From: Apostichopus japonicus
Taxonomy: Eukaryota > Echinodermata > Holothuroidea > Aspidochirotida > Stichopodidae
DNA length: 64,000 bases
Direction: 5' to 3'
NCBI RefSeq assembly: GCF_037975245.1
Contig: NC_092574.1
Location: 23,563,713 to 23,627,712 of the forward strand
The notes under the pieces are model-generated. The model saw nothing but the letters and a program-made list of their open reading frames with translations, was not told where the DNA came from and made no database searches. This document shows, piece after piece, positions 60,217-64,000 of this stretch (the first letter of the stretch is position 1; every line of letters starts with the position of its first letter). The position numbers were made by a program, and so were the translations under genes.

Positions 60217-62048
60217 TGTGTAGTGTTCGGTTTTGATATACTTGATATCGGAAATACCTGCTATTTTTCATTTCCTTCAACGAACTTTTATACTAGCCAT
60301 TATAAGAGGTTGCAATATTTCTACACCAATAAATTAACTCTGTCTGAATTTTCGAAAATTTCCTGATCAATATTCTTCATCATACTTTCTTCTACTCGTG
60401 CAATTTTGACCTGTCTATTAGGGGTTCAAGGAGGTTTTCCTATATTGCTTGTCCATAGATTGAATTTTGTGCAACATTATGGGTATGTTTTGAAGTGATT
60501 TTTATTCACGAGAAATGTGAATTTTCAAATTCTCAGCAAATAATGGGCTTAAAACCTTGAAAAGTGGGGCTTTCGGATATTGTGGGCCGTGACTTAGAAT
60601 CACCTACAAAAGCAATGATCCATAGGATATGCAATGAGGTCGAACATGATGTGTGACTGGTTACAATCTTCAAAAAGGTTATGGATGGAAAAAAAAATTT
60701 TTTGGGAAATACTTGGTTTTCAGGCAAAAGTGTACATCTGGTTGGTCATTTTAAAGCCCGACAAGTGCCATTTCCGGTGATCTGGGGGGTATCAAAACCA
60801 GAAATTTTCTTGTACGCTCCGCGCCAACCGATGGTGGCGCTCCGCTTAGATGGTAATTCGCGCCCCCCGGGTTAGAAAATCCTGGATACGCGCCTGTTAT
60901 GCATTACCTTTCTTTCGAAACGCACAGGCTCACTGGCTTGAAAGGGTGTGGAGACTCGAGCACAAAGAAACGTCTCATGTCGGTAATCTGAACTAGTTTC
61001 GAATGAGGTGTAACAGAAGTGTTAGACACCACCATCGATCCCACAAAATACGCACACGGCTTGCTACCGTCGGTAATTAGACACTAGTGTACAGTCAATA
61101 CATACAGCTACGGTCAATACCCACAACACAGTGTACATAGCAGCGTGGACATCTCAGGTCTAGATAAAAGATAACAAGGTATCACGTTTCATTACTGTCT
61201 GCATTTTGTACTGACAAGAAGAAAGCGTCATTTGCAAGCAACGGAAAGTAAACTTTTTTTCTCAGAGCGCGGCACGCGGTTTGGGGCGAGGTTTGAGTCT
61301 TCAATGCCTTTAAAACATTTATACATTTTTGAAAAAGAACAGGTTTTTGTATTTCTCTATTCTAAACGCACAGAATCACTTTAAGCTATATTACATTGTT
61401 CATATGTGTACGGTATCGGTGCGTGCATTAAATACAAGTAGACCCGCATATCACCTCTCCACATGATTTGATAAGCGTTTATAGGCCAATCCGACGACAA
61501 GCACATTTAAGTTGTAATTTCGTAAAATTTGATTTGCGACGTTCGTGAAACCCTGTTAGAATATTGAAACATTTCATTTCATTGCAAATGTAGCTGAAGT
61601 TTACTCTCGATTAGCAGGGACAGGGAAAAGAGGGATTAGAGGATTGCGTTATACTACTATAGCACACTACAGATACGTCTGTATCCGCGGTTTTTCAATC
61701 TACAACACTCTGACAAATTGGTTATAATATTGGTTAAAACGGTGGCGTACTACATCTTTTCTTTAACTCGAAAAAGTTCAACTGTGAGAGAGTGGCTAGA
61801 AATTAATTTAGTTGTTGGAGCCGTGAAAACACGTAGAGTATTAATAACAGAAGTGGTAAAAGAAAACCAAAAATAATTTATTTAAACAACGTATCTTTCG
61901 TTGCCAACCCTCTTCCTAATTAATCAATCTACTAAAAGTTCTACAGCGGGTGTTCTTTTTCCCTTCCTTCTTGAAGGGGGAGAAGGGGGAGGGGGAATTG
62001 GGGTGGGACGCGCGATGATTAGAACTTTCTGAAATCTTTTCCTCTCAG

Positions 62049-62203
62049 ACCTCAAATGGAAAATCCAAGTTACAACATTGGACAACACTCCAAACTCCAG
62101 TCCTTACAGTGTCAAGACCATTGGTCAGGGCGCCCTCCCACCCCAATACGTCAACGCATGGTTAATGGACGAGAAGAGACCAAAAGGAGAATTACACAAT
62201 TGA
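62049..62203 (+). CDS. Candidate terminal exon
   Basis: A strong acceptor (aatcttttcctctcag|ACCTC) opens 51 codons to TGA 62201-62203: LKWKIQVTTLDNTPNSSPYS ... ALPPQYVNAWLMDEKRPKGE LHN (split here). It is entered with one base, as left by the exon at 57669. A second frame is also open, to TAA 62218-62220, and would be used if two bases came in; the first is preferred because phases fit. Product unknown. Confidence 0.4.
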
Positions 62204-64000
62204 CTAGGAGAGACAATTAATGATATTCCTTTGAATACGATATAAACAATCAACATATGGCTACATGCATTTTCTTATTCTTAAAGAAATGGCAGAACAC
62301 AATTACAGTTTTCAATAATTATTATCAAACACACGCGATCAAACAAATACAACTTTAGATCTGTCGAAAAAGTCAATATGGTAATAAGCATATTTACAAA
62401 TCCCAATGAAAATTGACTCAAATCTAGCGAACAAAATTCAGAATTAGATATTATGTATGAATGGACTATAGTACTATTACTTTGCCTGCCCAGCCATTAA
62501 CTTAACATCAATGAAATGCAATGTGATTGAAATTATTATTTTTTATTTCTAATTCACTACAAATTACAATTGAGCCAATACCAAAAGAAACAAAGGAACG
62601 GCCGTCTGTAGCATTCAAACACAAAACATTCCTCAGAAGGAGATGTGACACACACCTTACTCTCTATTGTGATTTGTATCTGAAAAAGTTGCAAAGCATT
62701 TTAAATTTGAATACAAAATACATTTTCGTAACTTCCGTCTGTCATGTCCTGGATCTCTCAGTTAACTGTAAAGATTATTCTTCCTTGAAATCAAATTAAA
62801 CATTTTGTTTCTCTCCATCAAAACTTTGTCATGAAAAAGGTTCTTAAAATTTCTATTCCTGAAGGACGCCCTCTTTTAACGCCCTCTTTCCTGTAACAAT
62901 TTTTTTTTTGGGTGGAGTTTTGGGGAGTTGTAAACAGTGATACAATACATGGTTATCTCTGTCGCCTATCCAGATACCATACGATTCAACTCTATTATAA
63001 ATACTAACATTGTAATAATAACATAATAACCAGGATATGCTGATACACAAAACACATCTTATTGCTAAAGAATACAAGAGTTTGTTTCCTTGAAGAATAT
63101 CAAAACGTGGCAAGTTTTCAATGTTAGGACAATGGTCTCTTACTTAATCACTCAGAAACTTATATTTAATCCATTTATCATTTTGTTGCAAAATGATACA
63201 TTACTTAAAAGCCATAATAGAGCATTTTTCAATAGTTTGAGTAAAGTTGCCAAATTAACAAGACCACTTCAAAACTTTTTTTCAGAAAATGGTTAAATAT
63301 GCTAAGAATTTCATTGAGTTTCTGCAGGCAGATGAATTGATGAAAAATAAATTTCTCAGTTCTTTTGCACCTTGTTGTAAACTTGTAACATATTAACTGG
63401 CCAATCCATCATTGCCTTATGGAAATAGCCAGATAAGGGTAACATAAACATGGTAAAAGTAAAAGTTTCAAAATTTGGGTGGTAAGACATATTCACAACA
63501 TGTATTCTGTTAAATACATCATGAATTTCATGAGTTGGGAAAGGGGGGGGGGTGGTGGGTTTGTGATTGTTCCTGTATCTGTCCTAAGTCACATGTTTGA
63601 TTAAATTCAGTAAAGTTGAACTGAGCCTCAAGTTCTGTGCAAATAACGCTCTTTCTACAAAGCAATTTTAACACATTTCAAACAAGGAAACAGGTGAGGG
63701 TACCAAATGAAGGAATTTAATAGTTCCTTATTCGTACCTGCTGATGTTATTGTAATACATTACCAAAATTCCTTTTCAGTTAGCTTGAAAAAAAAGCATT
63801 AGAAGTACTGTTAAAATATTACAATGAATTGGTTCGCTCTACAAAAGACCTACGTAGTTTGATATTCTGTCATTAAACTGAAAATGGTTTTGAGTCTCTT
63901 CGCCGAAGGTGCAACTGTAAAGGAAAAGCTAGTCTGTGAAATATGTGAATCCAGTCCATCACTTACTCACAGAGGTTTAATGCAAAATAGACTCAATGCT
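62204..64000. other. Downstream flank without supported genes
   Basis: AT-rich; AATAAA at about 63346 on plus. G-run at 63543-63551. The open frames at 62527-62799, 62853-63113 and 63090-63296 have no recognisable content. Part may be 3' UTR of the candidate gene ending at 62203. Confidence 0.4.

Larger units (their letters stand above)
58945..60896. mobile_element. Composite TIR element with internal insertions
   Basis: Left end CAGGTGCGTATCCAGG and right end CCTGGATACGCGCCTG are inverted (15 of 16). TTATG flanks both ends directly (58940-58944, 60897-60901), but a full 8-bp duplication is not evident. Inside the left end is a G-run then GGGCGCGCGCCCCCCGGGT; the same CGCGCCCCCCGGGT occurs near the right end. 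The conserved core starting TGTACGCTCCGCGCC is at 60811-60854, and a second core-bearing right end lies at 59525-59690, so at least one more related copy has inserted. The element at 59787-60216 is also nested here. Confidence 0.65.

Overview
The window is intron-rich, AT-rich metazoan nuclear DNA. There are no operons, ribosome binding sites or bacterial features. Coding sequence sits in short exons with GT/AG borders and matching intron phases. Introns and spacers are filled with microsatellites, homopolymer G/C runs, tandem arrays, tRNA-derived SINEs, LINE 3' ends and many small terminal-inverted-repeat (TIR) DNA transposons with 8-bp target duplications. The gene content and repeat style suggest an invertebrate deuterostome. 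A holothurian-like echinoderm is my best guess, but that is inference, not something proven here.

Layout: (1) 2.3-11.6 kb, minus strand: a six-exon orthologue of ANKRD10, an ankyrin-repeat protein with a basic nuclear-localisation-like segment. All junction phases agree. (2) 12-23 kb: mostly non-coding, with a nested pair of hAT-like elements (19.97-21.06 kb) and a four-copy tandem repeat (21.5-21.9 kb). (3) 23.6-27.3 kb, plus strand: an unrecognised small Glu/Lys-rich protein with a C-terminal coiled coil, built from phase-compatible exons including a 21-nt micro-exon; a LINE 3' end lies in one intron. (4) 34.5-55.1 kb, plus strand: a two-exon gene for a multi-pass membrane protein resembling the TLC (TRAM/LAG1/CLN8) superfamily. 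It is split by an intron of about 19.5 kb that holds LINE, SINE and hAT copies, an 86/87-bp satellite with trimeric higher-order structure, a 217-bp tandem duplication, and a TIR element whose body is an AGATATCT-rich minisatellite. (5) 56.0-62.2 kb, plus strand: three phase-compatible candidate exons encoding a membrane segment and a hydrophilic tail. They may be the 3' part of a second gene or an alternative 3' end of gene 4. The composite transposon at 58.9-60.9 kb lies in their last intron.

The genes show no evident shared pathway: ANKRD10-like (probably nuclear), a coiled-coil protein of unknown role, and a membrane protein. The most distinctive material is the repeat biology: related nested hAT-like elements sharing a conserved 44-bp core, the higher-order satellite, and the minisatellite-bearing TIR element.
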